Shown: positions 1-8,840, counted from the first letter of the stretch. The stretch: DNA of 64,000 bases from Streptomyces durmitorensis (GCF_023498005.1 NZ_CP097289.1:8494001-8558000); one strand, 5' to 3'. Program-made: numbers and translations. Notes: generated by a model from the letters alone, not told the origin.

Positions 1-696
<696 letters not shown>

Positions 697-722
697 ATGG
701 ATGCTCTCCCGTCCCAAACGGG

Positions 723-740
723 CGACCGATCATTCGGTCG
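723..740. promoter_or_regulatory. Palindrome upstream of paaK, candidate TetR-type operator
   Basis: CGACCGA-TCAT-TCGGTCG: perfect 7-base arms around a 4-base centre, 27 bases upstream of the paaK start and about 130 bases upstream of the divergent hydrolase. TetR-family PaaR repressors bind palindromes with ACCG/CGGT half sites in actinobacteria, so a PaaR-like site is a reasonable inference; no such regulator lies in the window. Confidence 0.5.
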
Positions 741-873
741 TGGATCTTCTGTCGAGGTCAGTAATCCAGCCCCGGGGGCGGCCGTCAAGAGATCGCGCAG
801 GGCCGCATTGAGCTGGGGCGCTGTCTCCGAACGGCATTGTCCGGGTGCGGCGCGAGATGTGATGATCACCCCC

Positions 874-1719
874 ATGCCGACATTCACCGCATACGACGGG
901 ACCGAGCTCGCCTACCACGAGAAGGGGGAGGGCGAGCCGCTGCTCTGTGTTCCGGGCGGCCCCATGCGCGCCTCCGCCTACTTCGGCGACCTCGGCGGCC
1001 TGACGGCGCACCGCCGCCTGATCTTGCTCGATCTGCGCGGCACGGGCGACTCCGCGGTGCCCGCCGACACGGCGACGTACCGCTGCGACCGGCTCGTGGA
1101 CGACGTCGAGGCGCTGCGCGAGCATCTGGGCCTCGACGAGATCGACCTGCTCGGCCATTCGGCGGCGGGCAACATCGCCACGCTGTACGCGGCGCGCCAT
1201 CCGAAGCGGGTCCGCCGCCTCGTCCTGATCACCCCGGCCACCCAGTCGCTCGGCCTCACGCCGGGCGCGCGGGATCACCGTGACGCCGCGGCGGCGCACA
1301 AGGGCGAGCCCTGGTACCCGGCCGCCGAGGCCGCCCTGAAGGAGATCGAGGGCGGGCGCAGCCCCCTTGAGGTGTGGGACGCGATCGTCCCCCTCGCCTA
1401 CGGCCGCTGGGACGACGCGGCGCGGGCGCACCAGGCGGCGAGCGCGAGGGAGAAGAACGCCGAGGCGGCCGCCCTGTTCTACGGCGACGGCGCGTTCGAC
1501 CCGCCCGCCACGCGCGAAGCCCTGGCCGGTCTGGCGGCGCCGGTGCTCGTGCTCGCGGGTGAGTACGACGGTGCGCCCAACCCCGCGCACGCGGAGGAGT
1601 TCGCCGGGTACTTCCCGGGCGGCGTGCGCCAAGTGCAGCCGGGCGGTGGGCACTTCCCGTGGCTGGACGATCCGGAGTGGTTCGCGCGGCGCGTGGCAGG
1701 ATTCCTCGCGCAGGACTGA
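874..1719 (+). CDS. Alpha/beta hydrolase, proline iminopeptidase-like
   Basis: A 281-residue cytoplasmic alpha/beta hydrolase. Visible features are the oxyanion-hole segment PGGP (27-30), the nucleophile elbow LLGHSAAGN with Ser96, the acid Asp232 in LAGEYDGAPN, and His260 in PGGGHFPWLDDP. The PGGP motif and the overall plan resemble prolyl iminopeptidases and small-molecule hydrolases, but the natural substrate cannot be read from sequence. The start is ATG 874 or the in-frame ATG 862; neither has a strong ribosome-binding site, and the homologous part begins at MPTFTAYDG. It is divergent from paaK across a palindrome and lies just upstream of a secreted chorismate mutase gene, with only 19 bases between them. 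Confidence 0.8.
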   Translation: MPTFTAYDGTELAYHEKGEGEPLLCVPGGPMRASAYFGDLGGLTAHRRLILLDLRGTGDSAVPADTATYRCDRLVDDVEALREHLGLDEIDLLGHSAAGNIATLYAARHPKRVRRLVLITPATQSLGLTPGARDHRDAAAAHKGEPWYPAAEAALKEIEGGRSPLEVWDAIVPLAYGRWDDAARAHQAASAREKNAEAAALFYGDGAFDPPATREALAGLAAPVLVLAGEYDGAPNPAHAEEFAGYFPGGVRQVQPGGGHFPWLDDPEWFARRVAGFLAQD

Positions 1720-1738
1720 GAAGACCGAGGAGAGCACA

Positions 1739-2353
1739 GTGCGTTTTTCCGCGTCCGTGGGGCGTTTGTTCACCGCTGGGGCCGTGGGTGTGGCTCTGCT
1801 GGCCGGAAGCGGGGGTGCTGCCGTTGCCGCTCCGTCGCCGCGGTCCGCGGCCGTAGCCCCCGCGGGGTCGTACGAGCGGCTCCATCCGCTGGTCGATCTC
1901 GCCGCCCAGCGGCTGGCCACCGCCGATCTCGTCGCCGCCGCGAAGTACGGCACCGGCAGCCCCGTCGACGACCCTGCCCGTGAGAAGCAGGTCCTTGACG
2001 ATGTCGCGCGGCAGGCACGGGAGTTGGGTGCCGATCCCGAGGCGACCGTGCGGATCTTCCGGGACCAGATCGAGGCCAACAAGGTGGTGCAGCGGGAGCT
2101 GCACCGGCGGTGGGACGCCGATCCTTCGCAGGTGCCTGCGGAGAAGCCGGACCTCGGGGAGGTTCGCAAGGAGATCAACCGGGTGAACGGGGAGTTGGTG
2201 CGGGGGATCGCCGACTCTGCTGCCGCGCGTTCGGCGCCGTCCTGCCGTGGGCTTGTGACCGTGGCGGGCGTACGGGTTCGCCATGAGCGGCAGCTTGACC
2301 TGCTGCACACCGTGGCTCTGGAGCGTGCGCTTCGGTCTGTGTGTGCGGGCTGA
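1739..2353 (+). CDS. Secreted chorismate mutase, AroQ gamma type
   Basis: A 204-residue protein with an N-terminal signal peptide: Arg-2, a hydrophobic stretch at about 10-28, then an Ala-rich cleavage region near 30-40. The rest is helical and matches the exported all-alpha chorismate mutases (M. tuberculosis Rv1885c type), which convert chorismate to prephenate. Residues in register with the known active site include Arg58 in LAAQRLATAD, Lys69, Arg81 in DPAREKQV, and Glu112 in RDQIEANK. The GTG start at 1739 has GAGGAG about 5-8 bases upstream and lies 19 bases after the hydrolase stop, suggesting co-transcription. Two late cysteines may form the disulphide seen in the family. Why Streptomyces exports this enzyme is not known. 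Confidence 0.85.
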   Translation: MRFSASVGRLFTAGAVGVALLAGSGGAAVAAPSPRSAAVAPAGSYERLHPLVDLAAQRLATADLVAAAKYGTGSPVDDPAREKQVLDDVARQARELGADPEATVRIFRDQIEANKVVQRELHRRWDADPSQVPAEKPDLGEVRKEINRVNGELVRGIADSAAARSAPSCRGLVTVAGVRVRHERQLDLLHTVALERALRSVCAG

Positions 2354-2393
2354 CTCGCTTCCGGGCCGCCGCTTCGCGGCGGATTCTCTCCCG

Positions 2394-2446
2394 CCCACCC
2401 ACCCGATTGCCCCGTGGTGGAGTCGGTTGGGGCGGGGGTGGGTGGG
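2394..2446. terminator. G/C-rich inverted repeat between convergent genes
   Basis: Arms CCCACCCACCC (2394-2404) and GGGTGGGTGGG (2436-2446) pair perfectly over 11 bases, with a 31-base loop. It lies between the convergent chorismate mutase and acyl-CoA ligase genes and has no T run, so it could be a bidirectional terminator. The right arm is a run of G tracts that could also form a G-quadruplex. Confidence 0.45.
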
Positions 2447-2511
2447 GTTGCCCGATGCACAGGGGCGATGTTGGTGGGGGGTGGAGGGGCGTTGCCCGAT
2501 TGCCCGCGATC

Positions 2512-4131
2512 TCAGTGGCCCGCCCCCGCCGCCACCGCCTTCGCCCACCGGTAGTCCGCCTTGCCGCTCGGTGAGCGTTGGATCTCCGTGGTGAAGACCA
2601 CCGCTCGCGGGATCTTGTAGCCGGCCAGGCGCGTACGGCAGTGGGTCTGGATGGCCTCCAGGTCCAACGGGGCGGCACCGTGCCGGAGTTGGACCACCGC
2701 GGCCACCCGATTGCCCCAGCGTTCGTCGGGGACTCCGGCGACCAGCGCGTCGTACACGTCCGGATGGGACTTGAGCGCCTGCTCGACCTCCTCCGGATAC
2801 ACCTTCTCGCCGCCGGTGTTGATGCACTGCGAGCCGCGTCCGAGGACGGTGACTATGCCGTCCTCGTCGACCGTCGCCATGTCGCCGAGCAGCACCCAGC
2901 GCTCGTCGCCCTTCTGGAAGAAGGTCTCGGCGGTCTTCACCGGGTCGTTGTAGTAGCCGAGCGGCACATGGCCGCGCTGGGCCAGGCGGCCCGGTACGCC
3001 CACCGGCACCGGATCGTGCGTGACCAGATCCACCACCTGCGTACGCTCGTTGACCTCCAGGCGGAAGCCCTTCTCGGGGCCCGAGTCGTCCGTCGCCTTG
3101 CCGTTGGAACCCGACTCGGACGAGCCGAAGTTGTTCAGGAGCAGGACGTTCGGGGCCAGTTCCTGGAACTGGGCGCGCACCGTCTCCGACATGATCGCCC
3201 CGGAGGACGAGACGCTGAAGAGCGACGACAGGTCGGTTCCCTTGAGCGGGCCGTGCAGGGCGTCGATGAGGGGCCTGAGCATCGCGTCGCCCACCAGCGA
3301 GACGCTGGAGACCTTCTCCCGCTCGATGGTGCGGAGCACCTCTTCGGGGACGTACTTGCGGTGAATGGCCACCCGCTGGCCGTAGTTGAAGGCGATGAAC
3401 GACGTCAGCGTCGACGTGCCGTGCATCAGCGGGGGAGCGGGGAAGAACGTGATGCCGGGGCCGCCCGCCGCGACGCGCTCGGCCAGTTCCTCGGGGCGCT
3501 TCACCGGCTCGCCCGCGGGTTCGCCGCCGAAGAGCCCGGCGAAGAACAGGTCCTCCTGGCGCCACATGACGCCCTTGGGCATGCCGGTGGTGCCGCCGGT
3601 GTAGATGATGAACAGGTCGTCGGCCGAGCGCGCCGGGAACCCGCGCTCCTGCGAACCTGCGGCCTCCGCCTCGGAGAAGGCCACCACGTCGAGCGCGGGC
3701 GCGTCGGCCGGCGGGGTCCCCACCCGCACCAGATGCCGCAGCTTCTCCGCGCGCGGCAGCGCGGCCGCGACCCGCTCGGTGAACTCCGCGTCGAAGACGA
3801 GGGCGGCGAGGTCCGCGTCGCGGTAGAGGTAGACCAACTCCTCCTCCACGTAGCGGTAGTTGACGTTGACCGGGACGAGGCGAGCCTTGAGGCAGGCGAG
3901 CACCGTCTGGAGGTACTCGACGCCGTTGTAGAGGTGGAGCCCCAGGTGTTCGCCCGGCTTGAGGCCGCTGTCGATCAGGTGGTGCGCGAGGCGGTTGGCG
4001 GCCCGGTCGAGCTCGGCGTACGTCAGCCTGCGTTCCGCCCCGGTGCCGGGGTGATCGATGTACACGAGCGCCTCGCGGTCGGGGACCACGTCGACGACCG
4101 ACTCGAACAGGTCGGCAAGGTTGTACTCCAC
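2512..4131 (-). CDS. Fatty/steroid acyl-CoA ligase, FadD19-like
   Basis: ANL-superfamily ligase of about 539 residues that activates a carboxylic acid through an acyl-AMP to its CoA thioester. Counting from the upstream ATG at 4155, the P-loop IIYTGGTTGMPKGV is at about 183-196; NNFGSSESG, the hinge segment INTGGEKVYPEEVE and the catalytic lysine motif SPSGKADY near the C terminus follow. ATG 4155 has only a weak Shine-Dalgarno, whereas GTG 4131 (eight codons in) follows AGGAGGAGCG and matches where FadD19-type proteins begin (EYNLADLF), so 4131 is chosen. It is divergent from an enoyl-CoA hydratase, OB-fold and two Ltp-thiolase genes, an arrangement like the mycobacterial fadD19/echA19/Rv3521/ltp4/ltp3 region. 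A steroid side-chain acid is the best guess for substrate; a fatty acid is possible. Confidence 0.82.
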   Translation of the reverse strand: MEYNLADLFESVVDVVPDREALVYIDHPGTGAERRLTYAELDRAANRLAHHLIDSGLKPGEHLGLHLYNGVEYLQTVLACLKARLVPVNVNYRYVEEELVYLYRDADLAALVFDAEFTERVAAALPRAEKLRHLVRVGTPPADAPALDVVAFSEAEAAGSQERGFPARSADDLFIIYTGGTTGMPKGVMWRQEDLFFAGLFGGEPAGEPVKRPEELAERVAAGGPGITFFPAPPLMHGTSTLTSFIAFNYGQRVAIHRKYVPEEVLRTIEREKVSSVSLVGDAMLRPLIDALHGPLKGTDLSSLFSVSSSGAIMSETVRAQFQELAPNVLLLNNFGSSESGSNGKATDDSGPEKGFRLEVNERTQVVDLVTHDPVPVGVPGRLAQRGHVPLGYYNDPVKTAETFFQKGDERWVLLGDMATVDEDGIVTVLGRGSQCINTGGEKVYPEEVEQALKSHPDVYDALVAGVPDERWGNRVAAVVQLRHGAAPLDLEAIQTHCRTRLAGYKIPRAVVFTTEIQRSPSGKADYRWAKAVAAGAGH

Positions 4132-4216
4132 CGCTCCTCCTGACCCCGGAGTCATCTCTTCTGGCGGTCATCAGAGCAGAGGCACCCACAAGTGGGAAGG
4201 GTGCTCGTTCAAGAAA

Positions 4217-4233
4217 TCTGACTGACTGTCAGA
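4217..4233. promoter_or_regulatory. Palindrome in the divergent fadD/ech promoter region
   Basis: TCTGAC-N5-GTCAGA (4217-4233), perfect 6-base arms, between the divergent acyl-CoA ligase (start 4131) and enoyl-CoA hydratase (start 4346). The size and symmetry suit a TetR-family operator controlling both directions. It does not match the KstR consensus TNNAACNNGTTNNA. Confidence 0.5.
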
Positions 4234-4345
4234 AAACTATTGAACTGGCTCCCCGCCTACTGCAACCTGTTCCAGGTCCGAAGCCGACAGCAGATGGCCG
4301 ACGCGGGCCGGCCGTCGACGAGCCGTCACGAGAGGGAGCACGGCC

Positions 4346-5146
4346 ATGGGTGGGACGGAACATCTCGCTGTACGGCGCGAAGGCGCCACACTGATACTCA
4401 CGCTCAACCGGCCGGAGGCGAAGAACGCGCTCTCGCTGCCGATGCTGGTGGGTCTCTACGACGGCTGGGTGGCCGCCGACGAGGACGACACGATCCGCTC
4501 CGTCGTGCTCACCGGGGCGGGCGGCGCGTTCTGCGCGGGCATGGACCTCAAGGCCCTCGCGGGCAAGGGGATGGACGGCGAGCAGTACCGGGACCGGATG
4601 AAGGCCGACCCCGATCTGCACTGGAAGGCGATGCTGCGCCACCACCGCCCCCGCAAACCGGTCATCGCCGCGGTCGAGGGGTACTGCGTCGCGGGTGGCA
4701 CGGAGATCCTCCAGGGCACCGACATCCGCGTCGCGGGCGAGTCCGCGACGTTCGGGCTCTTCGAGGTCAAGCGCGGCCTCTTCCCGATCGGCGGCTCGAC
4801 CGTGCGGCTCCCGCGCCAGATTCCTCGTACGCACGCGCTGGAGATGCTGCTCACCGGGCGGCCCTACTCGGCGGCCGAGGCCGCCTCGATCGGCCTCGTC
4901 GGCCACGTCGTCCCGGACGGCACCGCCCTGGAGAAGGCGCTCGTCATCGCCGAGCAGATCAACGCCTGCGGGCCACTCGCCGTGGAGGCGGTGAAGGCGT
5001 CCGTGTACGAGGCCGCCGAGATGACGGAGGCGGACGGCCTGGCGGCCGAGCTGAAGCGGGGGTGGCCCATCTTCGACACCGCCGATGCGAAGGAGGGCTC
5101 CAGAGCCTTTGCGGAGAAGCGTCCCCCGGAGTTTCGGCGCGCCTAG
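4346..5146 (+). CDS. Enoyl-CoA hydratase/isomerase (crotonase), EchA19-like
   Basis: A 266-residue crotonase that adds water to a 2-enoyl-CoA in beta-oxidation. Oxyanion-hole segments are FCAGMDL (62-68) and EGYCVAGGTEI (111-121). The two acidic residues expected for hydration are present: Glu120 in GGTE and Glu140 in FGLFEVKRG. GLFPIGGSTVRLPR follows, which is typical of the EchA19 group. The ATG at 4346 follows GAGAGGGAG. It is the first gene of a plus-strand run with the OB-fold protein and two Ltp thiolases, and is divergent from the FadD19-like ligase. The set supplies ligase, hydratase and thiolase/aldolase activities, lacking only acyl-CoA dehydrogenase and hydroxyacyl dehydrogenase steps locally. 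Confidence 0.85.
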   Translation: MGGTEHLAVRREGATLILTLNRPEAKNALSLPMLVGLYDGWVAADEDDTIRSVVLTGAGGAFCAGMDLKALAGKGMDGEQYRDRMKADPDLHWKAMLRHHRPRKPVIAAVEGYCVAGGTEILQGTDIRVAGESATFGLFEVKRGLFPIGGSTVRLPRQIPRTHALEMLLTGRPYSAAEAASIGLVGHVVPDGTALEKALVIAEQINACGPLAVEAVKASVYEAAEMTEADGLAAELKRGWPIFDTADAKEGSRAFAEKRPPEFRRA

Positions 5147-5155
5147 GTCTCGTTT

Positions 5156-5210
5156 CGCCTGCGGGTCCGTCGTGGCTGGTCGCGCAGTTCCCCGCGCCCC
5201 TGACGGGGCG
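5156..5210. repeat. Streptomyces-type intergenic hairpin repeat
   Basis: The spacer between the hydratase and OB-fold genes holds a GC-rich element of a kind I recognise as recurrent in Streptomyces intergenic regions (GTCGCGCAGTTCCCCGCGC core at 5179-5197). It ends in a hairpin CGCCCC-TGAC-GGGGCG (5195-5210). It may act as an attenuator or mRNA-stabilising hairpin inside the operon. Confidence 0.5.
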
Positions 5211-5257
5211 ACCCTCCCTCTCCGTCCCCATCGTCGCCGAGAAACGGAGTCCGTCCC

Positions 5258-6205
5258 ATGCCAACCGAAGTGCTGCGTGCCCCTCTTGTGGTCGAGTTTC
5301 CCTTCACCCGGTCCCTCGGGCCGGTGCAGAGCGCGTTCCTGACCGGGTTGCGCGAACGCACCGTGCTGGGCGTGAAGACCAAGGACGGCAGGACACTCGT
5401 CCCGCCCGTCGAGTACGACCCCGTGACCGCCGACGAGATCCGTGACCTCGTCGAGGTCGGTGCCACCGGCACCGTCACCACCTGGGCCTGGAACCACGAA
5501 CCCCGCAGGGGCCAGCCCCTGGACACTCCCTTCGCCTGGGTCCTGGTGCGGCTCGACGGCGCCGACACCGCTCTGCTGCACGCCCTGGACGCCCCTGGCC
5601 CCGATGAGGTTAGGACCGGCATGCGGGTCCGGATCCGCTGGGCCGCCGAGCGCACCGGTGCCATCACCGACATCGCCTGCTTCGAGGCGTACGAAGGGGC
5701 GGTGGGAGGTGAAGTGGGGCCGCACGACGGGGAGTTCAGCGACCTCGTCACCGGCATCGTCGCCCACGCCCGCCTCGACTACACCTACGCGCCGGGCCGC
5801 GCCCAGACCGCCTACATCAACGCCCTCTCCGACCAAAAGACCGTCGGCGAGCGCTGCCCCTCCTGCCACAAGGTCTACGTCCCGCCGCGCGGCGCCTGCC
5901 CCACCTGCGGCGTCGCCACGACCGAGCGGGTCGAGGTCGGGCCGCGCGGCACCGTCACCACGTACTGCATCGTCAACATCAAGGCGAAGAACCTCGACAT
6001 CGAAGTGCCCTACGTCTACGCGCACATCGCCCTCGACGGCGCCGACCTCGCCCTGCACGCCCGCATCGCGGGCATCCCCTACGACCAGGTGCGGATGGGC
6101 CTTCGCGTCGAACCGGTGTGGACCGAGGGCGGCCGCTTCCCCGATCACTACCGGCCCACGGGCGAGCCGGACGCCGCCTACGACACGTACAAGGAGCTGG
6201 TGTAG
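5258..6205 (+). CDS. Double OB-fold (DUF35) protein with one zinc ribbon
   Basis: A 315-residue protein made of two DUF35-like OB-fold halves. The C-terminal half has a rubredoxin-like zinc ribbon, CPSC (200-203) and CPTC (214-217), followed by an OB barrel. The N-terminal half has the barrel signature (GTVTTWAWNHEP, FAWVLVRLDGADTALLHALD) but no ribbon cysteines. Such proteins bind acyl-CoA and partner with Ltp thiolases (ChsH2 with Ltp2 in sterol catabolism), and the M. tuberculosis counterpart by context is Rv3521. The start ATG 5258 is preceded by GGAGTCCGTCCC. The stop abuts the ATG of the first thiolase directly, which supports a translated pair and a stable complex. Confidence 0.8.
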   Translation: MPTEVLRAPLVVEFPFTRSLGPVQSAFLTGLRERTVLGVKTKDGRTLVPPVEYDPVTADEIRDLVEVGATGTVTTWAWNHEPRRGQPLDTPFAWVLVRLDGADTALLHALDAPGPDEVRTGMRVRIRWAAERTGAITDIACFEAYEGAVGGEVGPHDGEFSDLVTGIVAHARLDYTYAPGRAQTAYINALSDQKTVGERCPSCHKVYVPPRGACPTCGVATTERVEVGPRGTVTTYCIVNIKAKNLDIEVPYVYAHIALDGADLALHARIAGIPYDQVRMGLRVEPVWTEGGRFPDHYRPTGEPDAAYDTYKELV

Positions 6206-7294
6206 ATGCCGTCCGCGAAGCCGTCCGCGAGGCCGTCCGTGATGCGGCCCGTCCGCGACATCGCCATCGTGGCCTTCGGGCAGACCGACCATCTGCGCTC
6301 CACCGACGAGCTCTCCGAGGTGGAGATGCTCATGCCGGTCCTGCACCAGGTCCTCGCCGCCACCGGCCTGAAGACGAGCGACATCGGCTTCACCTGCTCC
6401 GGTTCCTCGGACTATCTCGCCGGGCGCGCCTTCTCCTTCACCATGGCGCTCGACGGGGTGGGGGCCTGGCCGCCGATCTCCGAGTCGCACGTCGAGATGG
6501 ACGGGGCCTGGGCGCTGTACGAGGCGTGGACCAAGCTGCTCACCGGCGAGGCCGACACCGCGCTCGTGTACTCCTACGGAAAGTCGTCCCCCGGGTCGGT
6601 GCGTGACGTGCTGACCCGGCAGCTCGACCCGTACTACGTGGCGCCCCTCTGGCCGGACTCGGTCGCTCTCGCGGCCCTCCAGGCGCAGGCCCTGATCGAC
6701 GCGGGGGACGCCGACGAACCCGCGCTCGCCGGGGTGGCGGCGCGCAGCCGCCAGGACGCCTCCGCCAACTCCCATGCGCAGCTGAGGGGTTCGGTCGCCC
6801 AAGGGGATTACGTCGTACGTCCGCTGCGCACCGGCGACTGCCCGCCCATCGGGGACGGGGCCGCCGCCGTGATCCTCGCGGCAGGGGAGCGGGCCCGTGA
6901 CCTGTGCGAGCGGCCCGCGTGGATCCGCGGGATCGACCACCGCGTCGAGGCGCACAGCCTCGGCGTGCGCGACCTCACCGACTCGCCGTCGAGCCGCCTG
7001 GCCGCCGAGCGGGCCGGAGCATTCGAACGGCCCGTGGACACCGCCGAGTTGCACGCGCCGTTCACCTCCCAGGAGGTCGTCCTGCGCAAGGCGCTGAAAC
7101 TGGGCGCCGATGTCGCGGTGAACCCCTCCGGGGGTGCGCTCGCCGCGAACCCCGTCATGGCCGCCGGGCTCATCCGGCTCGGTGAGGCCGCCGCCCGGAT
7201 CCACCGGGGCGAGTCGGACCGGGCCCTCGCGCACGCCACTTCCGGCCCCTGCCTCCAGCAGAACCTGGTCGCCGTCCTCGAAGGAGATTCGTGA
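6206..7294 (+). CDS. Lipid-transfer-type thiolase, first of pair (Ltp4-like)
   Basis: A 362-residue protein of the thiolase/SCP-x lipid-transfer family. The usual nucleophile segment is replaced by SHVEMDGAWALYEAW, which has no cysteine, while NPSGGALAANPVMAAGLIRLGE and HATSGPCLQQ retain the C-terminal thiolase fold motifs. Loss of the nucleophile cysteine is seen in Ltp aldolases that cleave hydroxyacyl-CoA by retro-aldol chemistry, so aldolase activity is the likelier role (inference). ATG 6206 follows the OB-fold stop immediately, with AAGGAG inside the previous gene; an alternative ATG at 6242 (MRPVRDIAIV) would drop a Ser/Pro-rich leader. It overlaps the next thiolase by one base. Confidence 0.8.
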   Translation: MPSAKPSARPSVMRPVRDIAIVAFGQTDHLRSTDELSEVEMLMPVLHQVLAATGLKTSDIGFTCSGSSDYLAGRAFSFTMALDGVGAWPPISESHVEMDGAWALYEAWTKLLTGEADTALVYSYGKSSPGSVRDVLTRQLDPYYVAPLWPDSVALAALQAQALIDAGDADEPALAGVAARSRQDASANSHAQLRGSVAQGDYVVRPLRTGDCPPIGDGAAAVILAAGERARDLCERPAWIRGIDHRVEAHSLGVRDLTDSPSSRLAAERAGAFERPVDTAELHAPFTSQEVVLRKALKLGADVAVNPSGGALAANPVMAAGLIRLGEAAARIHRGESDRALAHATSGPCLQQNLVAVLEGDS

Positions 7295-8469
7295 TGAATG
7301 GGGTGGGCAAGGAGCCCGTGGCCGTCGTCGGTATCGGCCAGACCAAGCACGTCGCGGCCCGGCGGGACGTCTCGATCGCGGGACTCGTCCGCGAGGCCGC
7401 TCAAGCCGCCCTCGCGGACGCCGAGTTGACGTGGGCCGACATCGACGCCGTGGTCATCGGCAAGGCGCCCGACTTCTTCGAGGGCGTGATGATGCCCGAG
7501 CTGTACCTCGCCGACGCGCTCGGCGCGGTGGGCAAGCCGATGCTGCGCGTCCACACGGCGGGCTCCGTCGGCGGCTCCACGGCACTGGTCGCGTCGAACC
7601 TGGTCGCGGGCCGGGTCCACGGCACCGTCCTGACCCTCGCCTTCGAAAAGCAGTCGGAATCCAACGCGATGTGGGGGCTCTCCCTGCCCGTCCCCTTCCA
7701 GCAGCCGCTCCTCGCGGGTGCGGGCGGCTTCTTCGCCCCGCACGTGCGCGCGTACATGCGGCGCACCGGCGCCCCCGACACGGTCGGCTCGCTCGTCGCC
7801 TACAAGGACCGGCGCAACGCCCTGAAGAACCCCTACGCCCATCTGCACGAGCAGGACATCACCCTGGAGAAGGTCCAGGCGTCGCCGATGCTCTGGGACC
7901 CGATCCGCTACTCCGAGACCTGCCCGTCGTCCGACGGGGCCTGCGCGATGATCCTCACCGACCGTGCGGGCGCGGCCCGTTCGCCCCGGCCGCCGGCCTG
8001 GATGCACGGCGGCGCCATGCGCAGCGAACCGACCCTCTTCGCGGGCAAGGACTTCGTGTCGCCGCAGGCGGGCAAGGACTGCGCCGCCGACGTCTACCGG
8101 CAGGCGGGGGTCACGGACCCGCGGCGCGACATCGACGCCGTCGAGATGTACGTGCCGTTCTCCTGGTACGAGCCGATGTGGCTGGAGAACCTGGGCTTCG
8201 CCGCGGAGGGCGAGGGCTGGAAGCTGACCGAGTCGGGCGTGACGGAGCTGGACGGCGATCTGCCCGTCAACATGTCGGGCGGTGTCCTGTCCACCAATCC
8301 CATCGGCGCCTCGGGCATGATCCGCTTCGCCGAAGCGGCACTTCAGGTGCGCGGCCAGGCGGGCGAGCACCAGATCGACGGGGCCCGCAGGGCGCTCGGG
8401 CACGCCTACGGAGGCGGCTCGCAGTTCTTCTCCATGTGGCTGGTCGGCGCGGAGCCGCCCACCACGTGA
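7294..8469 (+). CDS. Lipid-transfer-type thiolase, second of pair (Ltp3-like)
   Basis: A 391-residue thiolase-fold protein starting KEPVAVVGIGQTKH. The nucleophile region reads VHTAGSVGGSTAL, with serine/glycine where thiolases carry cysteine; the C-terminal HAYGGGSQFF keeps the histidine. Substrate-site segments NMSGGVLSTNPIGASGMIRFAE are intact. ATG 7294 is preferred over the GTG three bases earlier because AAGGAG (7281-7286) is then spaced 7 bases away and the start overlaps the preceding stop (TGATG). It probably works with the OB-fold protein and the first Ltp protein on a CoA-bound side chain. A terminator-like hairpin lies 12 bases after the stop. Confidence 0.8.
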   Translation: MNGVGKEPVAVVGIGQTKHVAARRDVSIAGLVREAAQAALADAELTWADIDAVVIGKAPDFFEGVMMPELYLADALGAVGKPMLRVHTAGSVGGSTALVASNLVAGRVHGTVLTLAFEKQSESNAMWGLSLPVPFQQPLLAGAGGFFAPHVRAYMRRTGAPDTVGSLVAYKDRRNALKNPYAHLHEQDITLEKVQASPMLWDPIRYSETCPSSDGACAMILTDRAGAARSPRPPAWMHGGAMRSEPTLFAGKDFVSPQAGKDCAADVYRQAGVTDPRRDIDAVEMYVPFSWYEPMWLENLGFAAEGEGWKLTESGVTELDGDLPVNMSGGVLSTNPIGASGMIRFAEAALQVRGQAGEHQIDGARRALGHAYGGGSQFFSMWLVGAEPPTT

Positions 8470-8481
8470 GGGGGCCGCCGG

Positions 8482-8521
8482 GCCGGACAGGCGGCCGTCC
8501 TCCTTCCGCGGCCTGTCCGGC
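8482..8521. terminator. Inverted repeat after the thiolase operon
   Basis: GCCGGACAGGC (8482-8492) pairs with GCCTGTCCGGC (8511-8521), perfect 11-base arms with an 18-base loop and no T run. Its position 12 bases after the second thiolase suggests transcription termination. Confidence 0.55.
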
Positions 8522-8576
8522 ATCGGAACCGAAAGCTAGGCTGGCGGGCGGACGACGCATCGGGAGGAGCACGGAC

Positions 8577-8840
8577 GTGGCCGAAGGCACCATTCAGCAG
8601 CATCCGCTCGCAGGTCAGCAGCGCCCGCTCGCAGGCTGGGACAAGCCGGAGCTCGACCTCAGCACAGCAGACTGGCAATCGGGCAGTGAAGGTCGGGGTG
8701 ATGTGGAGATCGCCTTTGTCGAAGGATTCATCGCGATGCGCAACGCGGGCCGCCCCGAGAGCCCGTCCCTGATCTTCACTCCGGCGGAGTGGGGAGCGTT
8801 CGTGCACGGCGCGCGTGCGGGGGAGTTCGACCTGACGTAG
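8577..8840 (+). CDS. DUF397 domain protein
   Basis: Small 87-residue protein whose C-terminal two thirds (WQSGSEGRGDVEIAFVEGF through TPAEWGAFVHGARAGEFD) match DUF397, a family very abundant in Streptomyces and usually encoded beside an XRE-type regulator. Here no XRE gene is adjacent, so it is an orphan copy. The N-terminal 25 residues repeat the motif PLAGQQRPLAGW. GTG 8577 is preceded by GGGAGGAG. Function unknown; family members take part in developmental regulation with Scr1-like partners. Confidence 0.8.
   Translation: MAEGTIQQHPLAGQQRPLAGWDKPELDLSTADWQSGSEGRGDVEIAFVEGFIAMRNAGRPESPSLIFTPAEWGAFVHGARAGEFDLT

Noticed and set aside
1256..7234. Very long minus-strand open frames of about 980-1000 codons across the fadD-ltp region
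   Set aside because: They are antisense frames kept open by third-position GC bias; their Arg/Pro/Gly-rich translations show no domain, while the opposite frames have clear family motifs.
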